From SCBR16-9 sp964537975 (lineage in GTDB: Bacteria > Hydrogenedentota > Hydrogenedentia > Hydrogenedentales > SCBR16-9), in assembly GCA_964537975.1 (NCBI GenBank), contig CAZIDP010000002.1, positions 62,001-126,000 of the forward strand: a stretch of 64,000 nt of DNA. Direction: 5' to 3'. Position numbers and translations under genes: made by a program. Each line of letters begins with the position of its first letter. Within the stretch, counting starts at the first letter, position 1. Under the pieces are notes generated by a model. The model was not told the DNA's origin. It made no database searches and worked only from the letters and a program-made list of their open reading frames with translations. This document shows, one piece after another, positions 9,228 through 17,597 of the stretch.

Positions 9228-10204
9228 TATGGGGTTTCCTTCCATACAATACCATGTGGTAAGAGTGGGGGGATTGTATGTGTACTATCGCCGTTAGGTG
9301 ATACTTCACTGTCTGGTGTTTCAGATATGCCTGTTTCATGGGGACTACGTTTTATTTCGGGTATGGTATTGCCAGTTTCTCTTTGATTTATGGGCAAGGA
9401 TTGAATTTGATTTTTTATGTTGCTCAGTTCTTTCTGTAAATTTTCGTTTTCAGCCTGAATATATTTAAATGATTCTGCCAACAAAGCATTGACATTACGT
9501 AGTTCCAAAAGTTCAGATTCCAATTGTTTTAACAATGGCGTAAGTATGTCCAAATCTTGTGTTTGTGGTTCCTGGCTTTTTGAATCATTCTCTGATATCT
9601 CCTGGGGTTCTGCAATAACTATATTGGTTTTCACTTCATCCTCTGCTGATTCAAGATTTATAATTTCTGTGTCTTCAACTTCATACAAGGTCAGCTCATC
9701 AAACCAGGCAGTGCCCGTGCCCCGCAAAACACAACGTACTACCAGGAAGTCAGTACCATCGGGTATTTCTGCCCTGACAGTAACTTTCATCCAAGGTTGG
9801 CTCCCAGCCATCGGATATTCTTGAACCGTAGAAAACACTTCAATCACTTGAATCGGCTGCTTGCGCCAGCATTGCAACCAAAGTGCAGCATTTTTAGCAT
9901 CGACTGTCTGAATATAACCACTTAATTGTATTGTTTTGCCGGAAAAGTCACCAACGATGCTTTGGCTCCAATTGTTGTAAGGTTCTTTGGTGTAACCTGG
10001 TTCAGGTGTGTGGAGCATTACAGCATTTTTTTCCGTAACACTTTCTGTATCTATACGACCATATGCACCATCCAAGGGCATGACAAACATGTCCCAGTGC
10101 TGAGGCATGTCAACAACCAGTGATTCAAAAGATGGGTTCAATAACAAGTTCTGCGGAGACTGCTCAAAGCTCAATACACCCAATATGCAGAACAATATAG
10201 CCAA
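9227..10204 (-). CDS. Exported protein: carbohydrate-binding-like jelly roll plus coiled coil
   Basis: A 325-residue protein with a hydrophobic N-terminus (LAILFCILGVLSF). It is followed by NLLLNPSFESL...PQHWDMF, the start pattern of CBM4/9-type jelly-roll domains, extending to about residue 180 (AWFDELTLYEV is the usual end strand). Residues about 185-215 are acidic and residues about 220-275 are a predicted coiled coil (LLKQLESELLELRNVNALL). The C-terminus is Pro/Ser-rich and disordered. The start is uncertain: TTG 10204 is the first standard start, and no strong ribosome site is seen. Function beyond a possible glycan-binding or structural role is unknown. Confidence 0.7.
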   Translation of the reverse strand: MAILFCILGVLSFEQSPQNLLLNPSFESLVVDMPQHWDMFVMPLDGAYGRIDTESVTEKNAVMLHTPEPGYTKEPYNNWSQSIVGDFSGKTIQLSGYIQTVDAKNAALWLQCWRKQPIQVIEVFSTVQEYPMAGSQPWMKVTVRAEIPDGTDFLVVRCVLRGTGTAWFDELTLYEVEDTEIINLESAEDEVKTNIVIAEPQEISENDSKSQEPQTQDLDILTPLLKQLESELLELRNVNALLAESFKYIQAENENLQKELSNIKNQIQSLPINQRETGNTIPEIKRSPHETGISETPDSEVSPNGDSTHTIPPLLPHGIVWKETP

Positions 10205-10266
10205 AGTTACTTCCAGTCGGAGGATATAGAACCTCAGGTTAAAATTTGGATCAAACAGTTCAACCC

Positions 10267-10299
10267 ATTATACTTGTATTAATGTTAATGAAACTGTCA
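10267..10299 (-). promoter_or_regulatory. Possible promoter for the jelly-roll/coiled-coil gene
   Basis: A perfect TATAAT on the minus strand (10267-10272) lies about 60 bases before the TTG at 10204. The only -35 candidate, TGACAG (10294-10299), is at a long spacing of 21, so support rests on the -10 element alone. Confidence 0.3.
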
Positions 10300-10328
10300 T
10301 ATATTAAATTCAAATGACTCAAATAATC

Positions 10329-11465
10329 TCAGCGGATAGTCAGGCCTTGCATACGCAATTTCAGGTCTTTGGCACTGGTTGCAAACTGCAATGCTATTTG
10401 CGTAGAAATCGTTTCTTCTTTCCACAAATCGAACAATGCCTGATCAAAAGTTTGCATGCCATATTGATCGCGACCATCTTCTATCAGCCCAACGATATCC
10501 TTAAATGACTTACCTTTTTCGATAAAGTCACGAACGGTACGCGTACCAATTAGTATTTCCGAAGCTACACAACGGCCTTTTCCACTGGCCAAGGGGATAA
10601 TCCGTTGAGAAATAATTCCACGTAACACACTGGCAAGTTGCTTGCGAATTTGATCTTGCTGATAGGGTTCAAAAAAATCCAATATTCGATTCAATGTTTC
10701 TACCGCATCAACGGTGTGTAGTGTTGAAAACACCAGGTGACCTGTTTCGGCTGAGGCTAATGCTGTCCGGACGGTTTCAGTGTCACGCATTTCACCAATA
10801 AGAATTACATCCGGGTCTTGTCGAAGTGCGCCACGTAATGCATTAGCAAATGACAATGTGTCATGTCCTACTTCACGCTGAGTAATAATAGCCATGTGAT
10901 CCTGATGGACAAATTCAAGTGGGTCTTCAACCGTTACAACGTGCACTGGACGGCTGATATTAATTTCATGTATCAAGGCAGCTAAGCTGGTCGATTTGCC
11001 GCTACCTGTCGGTCCTGTGACCAGTACCAACCCATTTTGTATTGGACATAATTTCTTGAGTACCGGGGGAAGTTTCAGGTCTTCAATTGTTTTGATCTGC
11101 AATGGAATAAGCCGTAGCACGATGCGAGTGTTGCCATCATCCCGGCAAGCATTAACGCGAAACCGGGCAATTCCTTCGAACATGTAAGAATTGTCCAACT
11201 CCATGACTTTATCGTACTTCATGAGGTCTGTTGGATTGGCTATATCTTGCAGAAATCCTCTGAGTTCTTCTTCTCCCAGAACTTCACTGTCTAACCGTAT
11301 CAGATCACCATCAATTCGAAAAATCGGAGGATTACCAACCTTCAGGTGAATATCAGACGCGTTTCTATCCATAGCATCCCGCATCAAATCACTAATCAAA
11401 TAACGCATATGCAATAACTCCCGATTCGATGGTGCAGATTCCTGCTCACAAAATATCTTACTCAT
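10329..11465 (-). CDS. pilT: Twitching-motility ATPase PilT
   Basis: A hexameric cytoplasmic ATPase that retracts type IV pili. From ATG 11465 it has 378 residues, a usual PilT length. Seen in order: an N-terminal PAS-like region (DIHLKVGNPPIFRIDG), Walker A GPTGSGKS at 151-158, Asp box TVEDPLEF, Walker B LIGEMRD, His box STLHT, and a C-terminal region with QRIIPL and ASEILIGT. A TTG at 11492 would extend it by 9 residues. No other pilus motor gene is nearby; a pseudopilin gene lies just upstream on the same strand, separated from pilT by a terminator. Nothing in the sequence suggests loss of activity. Confidence 0.95.
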   Translation of the reverse strand: MSKIFCEQESAPSNRELLHMRYLISDLMRDAMDRNASDIHLKVGNPPIFRIDGDLIRLDSEVLGEEELRGFLQDIANPTDLMKYDKVMELDNSYMFEGIARFRVNACRDDGNTRIVLRLIPLQIKTIEDLKLPPVLKKLCPIQNGLVLVTGPTGSGKSTSLAALIHEINISRPVHVVTVEDPLEFVHQDHMAIITQREVGHDTLSFANALRGALRQDPDVILIGEMRDTETVRTALASAETGHLVFSTLHTVDAVETLNRILDFFEPYQQDQIRKQLASVLRGIISQRIIPLASGKGRCVASEILIGTRTVRDFIEKGKSFKDIVGLIEDGRDQYGMQTFDQALFDLWKEETISTQIALQFATSAKDLKLRMQGLTIR

Positions 11466-11528
11466 ACATAATGAAATTATATACAACTGCAATACAAATT
11501 TGCACTATGATTTTAAAATTAAACGTGA

Positions 11529-11570
11529 AAAATAAAAAAGACCCGAATGTATGATATTGGTACATTCGGG
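11529..11570 (-). terminator. Rho-independent terminator of the pseudopilin gene
   Basis: A perfect 10-bp stem (11542-11551 with 11561-11570, CCCGAATGTA) closes a 9-base loop. On the minus strand it is followed by TCTTTTTTATTTTT. It separates the pseudopilin gene from pilT. Confidence 0.85.
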
Positions 11571-11621
11571 CCATTCATTGGGATATTCTACATTTGGCTA
11601 CTTCATTCAAACCTTTGTTGA

Positions 11622-12689
11622 TCAGCCATAACCACCAGCAAGTTGAATCCAGTTTTCAACCACTTGACCAGCCGCATTGGGGTGCCAACTGGCATTTTTA
11701 GCTTGAATCGGATAGTCACTGTTGTATCGTATAAATTCCACATGCCCGTCGAGATAGAGGACATTGGAACCACCAGGAACGTGGTTGAAGCGTGCTGTGG
11801 CTACATCCTGTTGCCCGAAATGGCTGGAAGATGTATTGCCCCACGTATCCCACATAATTGCTAACGCACTTTCTGCCGATGCAGCGGCGCCAGGATTGTT
11901 GATATCTGTGATAAAGAACCGGCTGACACCATCACGAAGAAGCGGGTAGGTGCTGGGTAATGGTGAACCATCATCATCAACATGGGCTGTTTGTGCTCCA
12001 TATGCCTGTAGTAAAGATGCCGGAATGTCAATTTGGCCGCGTTCCGCCCAGCGAACAACCAGAGCCCATTGACCTTGACCAGGTGCCCCGACATTCGCCA
12101 ATGCAGGTTGCCCTATCAAATCACCATCGCGTATGGTGCCAGAACCTCCGGGGTCTGCACCCCACATCCCGATAGCCATGAATGTATCCATTATTTGCGA
12201 CATAGTGCGGGCGGCAAAAGGATTGTAAATATAGGATACCGGGAAAGAAAGCAGTGCGGCACGTGCCCTTTGGGCAGCAATACTGTCCCCTTGAATACGC
12301 TGGATTTGTGCGGCCAAGTCTTCTTCAATTCCAAAACCTTGCACCCCATTGATTTCAACACCCCAATCTGAACGAGAATCGGAGGGGCAGATGACGATAT
12401 TGACATCATTCCAGTAGTCAGGGTAGAGAGCATCTCCTGCAAATGACATTTGCCACCCAAAGCCGTTGATGTTCCAACGTTGCCCAGGTGGATACATGCC
12501 CCGCGCTTCATTTGAGTACATTTTGAAAATGATTCCAAACTGCTTGAGATTATTTGCGCAGGAAGCACGTCGCGCCGCCTCGCGTGCACGTGCCAGGGCA
12601 GGTAATAAAATTGCTGCCAAGATACCAATGATGGCAATTACCACCAATAGTTCAATGAGGGTAAATCCCTTTTTTTTGTTTTTTGTCAT
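11622..12689 (-). CDS. Type II secretion-like pseudopilin with H-(x)n-DG C-terminus
   Basis: A 355-residue exported protein. The prepilin signal is KKGFTLIELLVVIAIIGILA, cut after Gly by prepilin peptidase with methylation of Phe; Glu at +5 is present. The body is a large globular domain. Near the C-terminus, HVPGGSNVLYLDGHVEF matches the H-(x)n-DG motif seen in the large pseudopilin families of Planctomycetes, Lentisphaerota and Hydrogenedentota. AGGAG lies 10 bases before ATG 12689. A strong terminator follows. It is probably an extracellular or periplasmic fibre subunit; whether it works with the adjacent pilT is not known. Confidence 0.9.
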   Translation of the reverse strand: MTKNKKKGFTLIELLVVIAIIGILAAILLPALARAREAARRASCANNLKQFGIIFKMYSNEARGMYPPGQRWNINGFGWQMSFAGDALYPDYWNDVNIVICPSDSRSDWGVEINGVQGFGIEEDLAAQIQRIQGDSIAAQRARAALLSFPVSYIYNPFAARTMSQIMDTFMAIGMWGADPGGSGTIRDGDLIGQPALANVGAPGQGQWALVVRWAERGQIDIPASLLQAYGAQTAHVDDDGSPLPSTYPLLRDGVSRFFITDINNPGAAASAESALAIMWDTWGNTSSSHFGQQDVATARFNHVPGGSNVLYLDGHVEFIRYNSDYPIQAKNASWHPNAAGQVVENWIQLAGGYG

Positions 12690-13209
12690 TCGTTTTAAAA
12701 CTCCTGATTGACTTGAGCAAACTACACAATTGACTTGTCATAAGCATGCAATCATCGGATATTACCACATGTTTTTGGGAACGGTCCCGACGACAAACCA
12801 ATTTTCATCGTATCATATTAATTTGAAATATATCAAGATAAATATGTATATAGGTAATATAATTCAATAAATAAAATTAATTAAATAAAATATAGTGTAA
12901 AATATTCACATAATGTATATATAGTAAATGTGTATGATTTTGCATTTTGTGTCTGTCTGGTGACTGGAAAAGCCAAGAGCTCCCATGCAATTAACGGTTT
13001 AGGTATTATGATCAACAGCCCTGATTAAACTATCTGGATAAATTTGATTTGTTAAAACGTTCAATTCATCCAGTCAACATTTTCGTGCTTGAGTATGATT
13101 CAGTTTGTGTGGCACAATGGAGCTGCATTTCATGACTGAAAAGTAGCAAAATACGAACAATTAAGACATTATATTAAGCTCAAAATGACACCGGAAGAGG
13201 TAAAACGTT
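12690..13209. other. Divergent intergenic region, AT-rich
   Basis: No gene is seen in these 520 bases. The stretch 12820-12935 is very rich in A and T and could act as a curved or UP-like element for the divergent pseudopilin and methyltransferase promoters. I see no clear RNA gene and no consensus promoter. Confidence 0.5.
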
Positions 13210-13791
13210 GTGAGTAATCTTACGTTTTTCGAGGGCGTTATCAAATCATATAAAGTTACTGGTGCCATTGCACCCAGTGGTAAGGCACTTGCAGAAAAGA
13301 TCACCGATATGGCGGAATTGGAAGATGCCAAGGTGATAGTGGAATTTGGTGCAGGTACTGGTGCTTTTACGGAAGTAATATTACGAAAGAAACACCCTGA
13401 CGCACACTTCATATCTTTTGAAGTGAATCCTGATTTTGTCAAAGCAGCCAGGAAGCGTTGTCCCACTGCAACTATCTATGAAGAGAGTGCAGAAAAAGCG
13501 GGAGAAATTTTGAGTGCATCCGGTTATTCACATTGCGATGTGATAGTTTCATCATTGCCCTGGACACTGTTTGATGGTGATCTTCAGGACAGAATCTTGA
13601 ATGCTGCATATGACATCATTCGACCGGGGGGGCGCTTTTTGACGTTCGCATATTTTATGAGTCCGTATCTTTCCTCAGGGCGACGTTTCTTGCGGGGAAA
13701 ACTTCCGAAAAAATTTGATAATGTCATACAATCCAGGCATATCTGGCTTAATATTCCTCCCTGTACAGTTTTTATTGCTGATAAACGTTAA
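13210..13791 (+). CDS. Class I SAM methyltransferase, PmtA-like (phospholipid N-methyltransferase type)
   Basis: A 193-residue soluble enzyme. The SAM-binding motif I is VIVEFGAGTGAFTE (about residues 42-55), motif II holds the acidic FEVNP, and motif IV is SSLPWTLF. The SSLP motif with the N-terminal GAIAPSGKALAEKI is characteristic of the phosphatidylethanolamine N-methyltransferase PmtA and of the related rRNA adenine dimethylase fold. The start is GTG 13210, with AGAGG about 10 bases upstream. The length fits PmtA (about 195-200 residues). The substrate is inferred; a lipid or a small molecule is possible. Confidence 0.8.
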   Translation: MSNLTFFEGVIKSYKVTGAIAPSGKALAEKITDMAELEDAKVIVEFGAGTGAFTEVILRKKHPDAHFISFEVNPDFVKAARKRCPTATIYEESAEKAGEILSASGYSHCDVIVSSLPWTLFDGDLQDRILNAAYDIIRPGGRFLTFAYFMSPYLSSGRRFLRGKLPKKFDNVIQSRHIWLNIPPCTVFIADKR

Positions 13792-13875
13792 AACTGAATT
13801 CCATAATAATTTTTTCGACTTTTTTTTGGGGGGGCAGGTGCATAGAATTTGTTCGAACAGGGGAGGCATTATGAA

Positions 13876-14520
13876 ATGAAAAGGGCACTCATGTTGTGGG
13901 GTGGTTGGGATGGTCATGAACCAAAAGAATGCGTTGAAAGGCTGGCTCCGGAATTAGAACGCAGTGGTTTCACTATTGATATCAGTGATTCCTTGCAATG
14001 TCTGGAAGACAAGGAACGTACAGCCGCATATGACTTGATAGTTCCTTGCTGGACCATGGGTGAGATATCACCGGAAGCATCAATTGGACTCTCAGAAGCC
14101 ATACTAGCAGGAACAGGGCTGGCGGGATGGCATGGTGGAATGGGGGATGCATTCAGAAACGATACCACTTTTCAATTCATGGTAGGGGGCCAATTTGTGG
14201 CGCACCCAGGAAACATCATTGATTACACTGTCCACATCGTTGACACAAATGATCCTGTTGTAGCCGGGATTTCGGATTTTTCCATGCACTCTGAGCAATA
14301 TTATATGCATGTTGATCCATCGAATCATGTCTTGGCAACAACAACTTTTTCTGGAACTTATTGTCCCTGGATTCAAGGTTGTGTCATGCCAAGCATCTGG
14401 AAAAGAAAATATGGGCTTGGAAACGTATTTTATAATGCTTTAGGACATGTAGTTGCTGATTTTGATGTTCCTGAATGCCTCGAAATTACCAGACGTGGAT
14501 TGATTTGGGCTGCTCGGTAA
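13876..14520 (+). CDS. ThuA-like domain protein
   Basis: A 214-residue protein of the ThuA family, which has a class I glutamine-amidotransferase-like fold and is often found with sugar oxidoreductases. Seen: KRALMLWGGWDGHEPKEC at the start, a GLAGWHGGMGDAF nucleophile-elbow-like loop, and the C-terminal GLGNVFYNALGHV typical of ThuA. ATG 13876 is chosen because GGGGAGG lies about 10 bases before it; a TTG at 13849 would run through the ribosome site. The following gene encodes a Gfo/Idh/MocA oxidoreductase, a common ThuA partner in sugar metabolism. The reaction catalysed by the family is not well established. Confidence 0.88.
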   Translation: MKRALMLWGGWDGHEPKECVERLAPELERSGFTIDISDSLQCLEDKERTAAYDLIVPCWTMGEISPEASIGLSEAILAGTGLAGWHGGMGDAFRNDTTFQFMVGGQFVAHPGNIIDYTVHIVDTNDPVVAGISDFSMHSEQYYMHVDPSNHVLATTTFSGTYCPWIQGCVMPSIWKRKYGLGNVFYNALGHVVADFDVPECLEITRRGLIWAAR

Positions 14521-14606
14521 ATCCACAATCTATTTTTTCCTAATCAAATTTTTTATACTTCATATTACTTTATGTATCCATAATATATTCGCAAAGGAGA
14601 AGCGCA

Positions 14607-15716
14607 ATGAGACCCATGGGAGTCGGGATAATCGGTTGTGGCGATATTTCCAGGGTATATATGGAAGCAGCATCTCGCTTTTCAAAGTATTTTGACATAG
14701 TTGCTTGCCTGGATATTGTACCGGAAAAGGCAAATGAGAGTGCGGAGGTATTTAATATACCCAAAGTGTATTCTCACCTGGATGACCTGTTGCAGGATTC
14801 AAATGTCGAAATCGTTTTGAATCTGACGATTCCAAAAGTACATGGCGAAATTGCCCTTCAGGCTGTACAAGCTGGAAAACATGTTTACAATGAAAAACCG
14901 CTAGCATTGACACGTGATGAAGGTGCAAAGTTGCTTGGATCAGCAGCGAAAAACAACCTTACTGTCGGATGCGCTCCTGACACAGTTCTGGGGGCAGGTT
15001 TTCAGACTGTTCGTAAACTGATTGATGATAACTGGATAGGTAACGTGGTTGCCGGTACCGCTTTTATGCAGTGCCATGGGCATGAAACTTGGCATCCCAA
15101 TCCTGAATTTTTTTATAAGCCTGGCGGTGGCCCTCTGTTTGACATGGGGCCTTACTATCTTACCGCATTGATCACCTTACTTGGGCCTGTAAAACGAGTG
15201 ACATCCTGCACTGGAAGTGCATTTACACAACGAAAAATCACGAGCGAACCCAATCAAGGCCAAGTTATTGAGGTCGAAACACCGACTCATATTGCAGGAA
15301 CTTTAGAATTTACCTCCGGAGCCATTATCACTCTGATAACAAGTTTTGATGTGTGGGCACATACTTTGCCATGCATGGAACTACATGGCACGCGTGGCTC
15401 ATTACAGGCACCTGATCCAAACACATTCGGAGGGCCGGTCAGGGTGTTTTCGTCAAGTGCCGGAGAATGGATGGAAATCCCACTTCTTTTTGCATATAAA
15501 AATCAATCACGTGGTATCGGCCTGGCAGACCAGGTGGCAGCCATACGTGCGAATCGACCATTGCGGGCTGGTGGCGATATAGCCTATCATGTCCTTGATG
15601 TCATGTACGCACTGCTTGAAGCTTCGGATACAGGGACACATGTAATGATACAAAGTACGGTTAGTCGGCCTGAGCCAATGTGTACAGGATTACAAGAAGG
15701 CGATATAGAAAATTAA
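14607..15716 (+). CDS. Gfo/Idh/MocA family NAD(P)-dependent sugar oxidoreductase
   Basis: A 369-residue cytoplasmic dehydrogenase. The Rossmann motif is VGIIGCGDISRVYMEAA (residues 6-22), the family signature is EKPLALTRDEG, and the C-terminal substrate domain holds GGGPLFDMGPYYLTALITLLG. It probably oxidises or reduces a sugar or inositol-like substrate at a carbon next to a hydroxyl; which one cannot be told. AAAGGAG sits 8 bases before ATG 14607. It lies 86 bases after the ThuA gene on the same strand, and the two probably serve one sugar pathway. Confidence 0.93.
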   Translation: MRPMGVGIIGCGDISRVYMEAASRFSKYFDIVACLDIVPEKANESAEVFNIPKVYSHLDDLLQDSNVEIVLNLTIPKVHGEIALQAVQAGKHVYNEKPLALTRDEGAKLLGSAAKNNLTVGCAPDTVLGAGFQTVRKLIDDNWIGNVVAGTAFMQCHGHETWHPNPEFFYKPGGGPLFDMGPYYLTALITLLGPVKRVTSCTGSAFTQRKITSEPNQGQVIEVETPTHIAGTLEFTSGAIITLITSFDVWAHTLPCMELHGTRGSLQAPDPNTFGGPVRVFSSSAGEWMEIPLLFAYKNQSRGIGLADQVAAIRANRPLRAGGDIAYHVLDVMYALLEASDTGTHVMIQSTVSRPEPMCTGLQEGDIEN

Positions 15717-15804
15717 AACTTTCCTGATGCACTATAAATAATAATGATGATATACCAGACATGTTTTTTAAAAGTAACTGATTTAATATTATTGGGAGTC
15801 GTTG

Positions 15805-16506
15805 ATGCAATCTGAAGACAGGGTAATACATTTTTCAACAGAATTGATACACGCTCCGGCAACACCCAATAAGCCCAAGTTGCAAAAATTGTATTATGAT
15901 CTTTCACAAATTAAAGGTGCGGGATATGAAAGTACTGATTTTACCAATCCCACACAAGTACGTTTTTACTCACGACGGGGAAAAAAAACACAATCTATTG
16001 CACTTTTCTTGCCAGATAGACTAGTTTTAATAGAAGAGTGGGCTGATATACCTCTCAGTACATTTGGAGAACGGGTGCGTATTGTGGCTGGTCTTGCACT
16101 GGAAGCACGCAGTGTTCCTTGTTACTTGCTTCATACAGCAACAATCCGCTCAACTTTTGCATTAAGCTATTTTGATGACGCCAAAACTTTTATCATCGAT
16201 CATGTCTGCGCCCAGGAAGGCCGAATTGCCACATACCTACAGCGACCTGTTGCCGTGGGTGGGATTCGGCTGGTACTTCCTGAGACCAATGAGAATCCTG
16301 GAGCGTATCACGTTACAATAGAATCTTTTCGGCATAGTAATAACGAAGTATTCGTTGAAGTCAAGGGAATTTTCGGTAGACAACAAGTTTTTCCAGGTCA
16401 AGAAGAATCCATACTTGATAATATCCGTAATGTGCGAACCTATATAACAGATAATATCTTTCCTTATCTGGATCAATATGATATTCCTGAAAATGACAAT
16501 GCTTGA
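15805..16506 (+). CDS. Hypothetical soluble protein
   Basis: I do not recognise this 233-residue protein. It has no signal peptide, membrane segment or cysteine cluster. It looks like a mixed alpha/beta protein, with strands such as QSIALFLPDRLVLIEEW and FALSYFDDAKTFIIDHV. The start is ATG 15805, with GGGAG about 7 bases upstream; a TTG codon directly before it is a possible alternative. It is followed 32 bases later by a family 2 glycosyltransferase gene on the same strand, so a role in glycan or cell-surface metabolism is possible but unproven. Confidence 0.75.
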   Translation: MQSEDRVIHFSTELIHAPATPNKPKLQKLYYDLSQIKGAGYESTDFTNPTQVRFYSRRGKKTQSIALFLPDRLVLIEEWADIPLSTFGERVRIVAGLALEARSVPCYLLHTATIRSTFALSYFDDAKTFIIDHVCAQEGRIATYLQRPVAVGGIRLVLPETNENPGAYHVTIESFRHSNNEVFVEVKGIFGRQQVFPGQEESILDNIRNVRTYITDNIFPYLDQYDIPENDNA

Positions 16507-16538
16507 TTATTTACTACCAGCTCATCCAGTAACCTCCT

Positions 16539-17546
16539 ATGTCATCGAAACCAAGCATCTCAATAATCATGCCCTGTTACAATGCAGAATCTACTATTGG
16601 TTCAGCAATAGCATCAATGCAGGCACAAAGTTTTGAAGACTGGGAACTCATCGCCTGGGACGACGGCTCAATAGATGACACTTGGAACTTGCTGATAAAC
16701 TATGAACGCTGCGATAAACGTATCAAGCCATCGCATTCAGTCCATTTCGGTATTGTGCGAGCGCTTCAGCTTGCGACCAGCCAGGCACAAGGCCAGTATC
16801 TTGTACGCATGGATGCAGACGATTACGCCCTGCCAGATCGTTTAGCTACTCAACTGACTTTCCTCAAAGAGAATCCTGAAATAGCCTTGTGCGGGTGTCG
16901 GGTACGCATGACTGGTTCTGGTATAGGCACTGGCAGAAGAAGATATGCGTCTTGGCTCAATTCGTTATCGTCGCATGAATCAATAGCTCAGGAACTATTT
17001 ATCGAGTGCCCGATAGCTCATCCGGCATTTGCTATGAGGCGGACAGCATTCGAGGCGGTTGGTGGTTATCAGGACCAAGGTTGGCCTGAAGACTATGATT
17101 TGATTATGCGTTTCTGGAAAAAGGGTTGGCGTATGGCAAATGTTGGGGAGGTGCTGCTGGAGTGGCGCAACACACCAGATAGACTTTCCATGCGTGATAG
17201 TCGCTATAGTCAGGAACAATTTCGCCGTATCAAACGCCATTACCTTTTTCAAACCTATCTCAAAAATAACCGTACATTTTTTCAATGGGGTGCTGGTGAA
17301 GTAGGAAAGAAATGGTTAAAGGAATGGCAAGAACCTGAAATACCCGTTGGGGTAGTCGATATTAATCCGCGAAAAATCGGGAAAAGGATTCATGGGATAC
17401 CAGTTATATCACCGGTTGAATTACCCGCTCCCGGGCAGTGTCTTACCCTGGTAACTGTTGGAGCACCAAATGCCAGGCTGGTTATACGGGACTGGTTTTC
17501 ACAACACGGTTATACCGAGTGCCAGGATTATCTTTTTCTCGCATGA
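16539..17546 (+). CDS. Family 2 glycosyltransferase with C-terminal Rossmann-like domain
   Basis: A 335-residue protein. Residues 1-230 are a GT-A fold family 2 glycosyltransferase: ISIIMPCYNAESTI, the nucleotide-binding WDDGSIDDT, and the metal-binding MDADDY (DxD), followed by the ED motif at GWPEDYDL. Residues about 245-335 form a second small domain, starting FFQWGAGEVGKKW and containing VGVVDINPRKIG, which looks like the nucleotide- or sugar-binding Rossmann half of PglD/FkbM-associated proteins. There is no membrane segment. It converges on the sulfatase gene. Donor and acceptor sugars are unknown. Confidence 0.9.
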   Translation: MSSKPSISIIMPCYNAESTIGSAIASMQAQSFEDWELIAWDDGSIDDTWNLLINYERCDKRIKPSHSVHFGIVRALQLATSQAQGQYLVRMDADDYALPDRLATQLTFLKENPEIALCGCRVRMTGSGIGTGRRRYASWLNSLSSHESIAQELFIECPIAHPAFAMRRTAFEAVGGYQDQGWPEDYDLIMRFWKKGWRMANVGEVLLEWRNTPDRLSMRDSRYSQEQFRRIKRHYLFQTYLKNNRTFFQWGAGEVGKKWLKEWQEPEIPVGVVDINPRKIGKRIHGIPVISPVELPAPGQCLTLVTVGAPNARLVIRDWFSQHGYTECQDYLFLA

Positions 17547-17597
17547 TATAATGAAGCCACTTCAAAACGGAATGAATTTTTCGAGTATGTGAACTAC

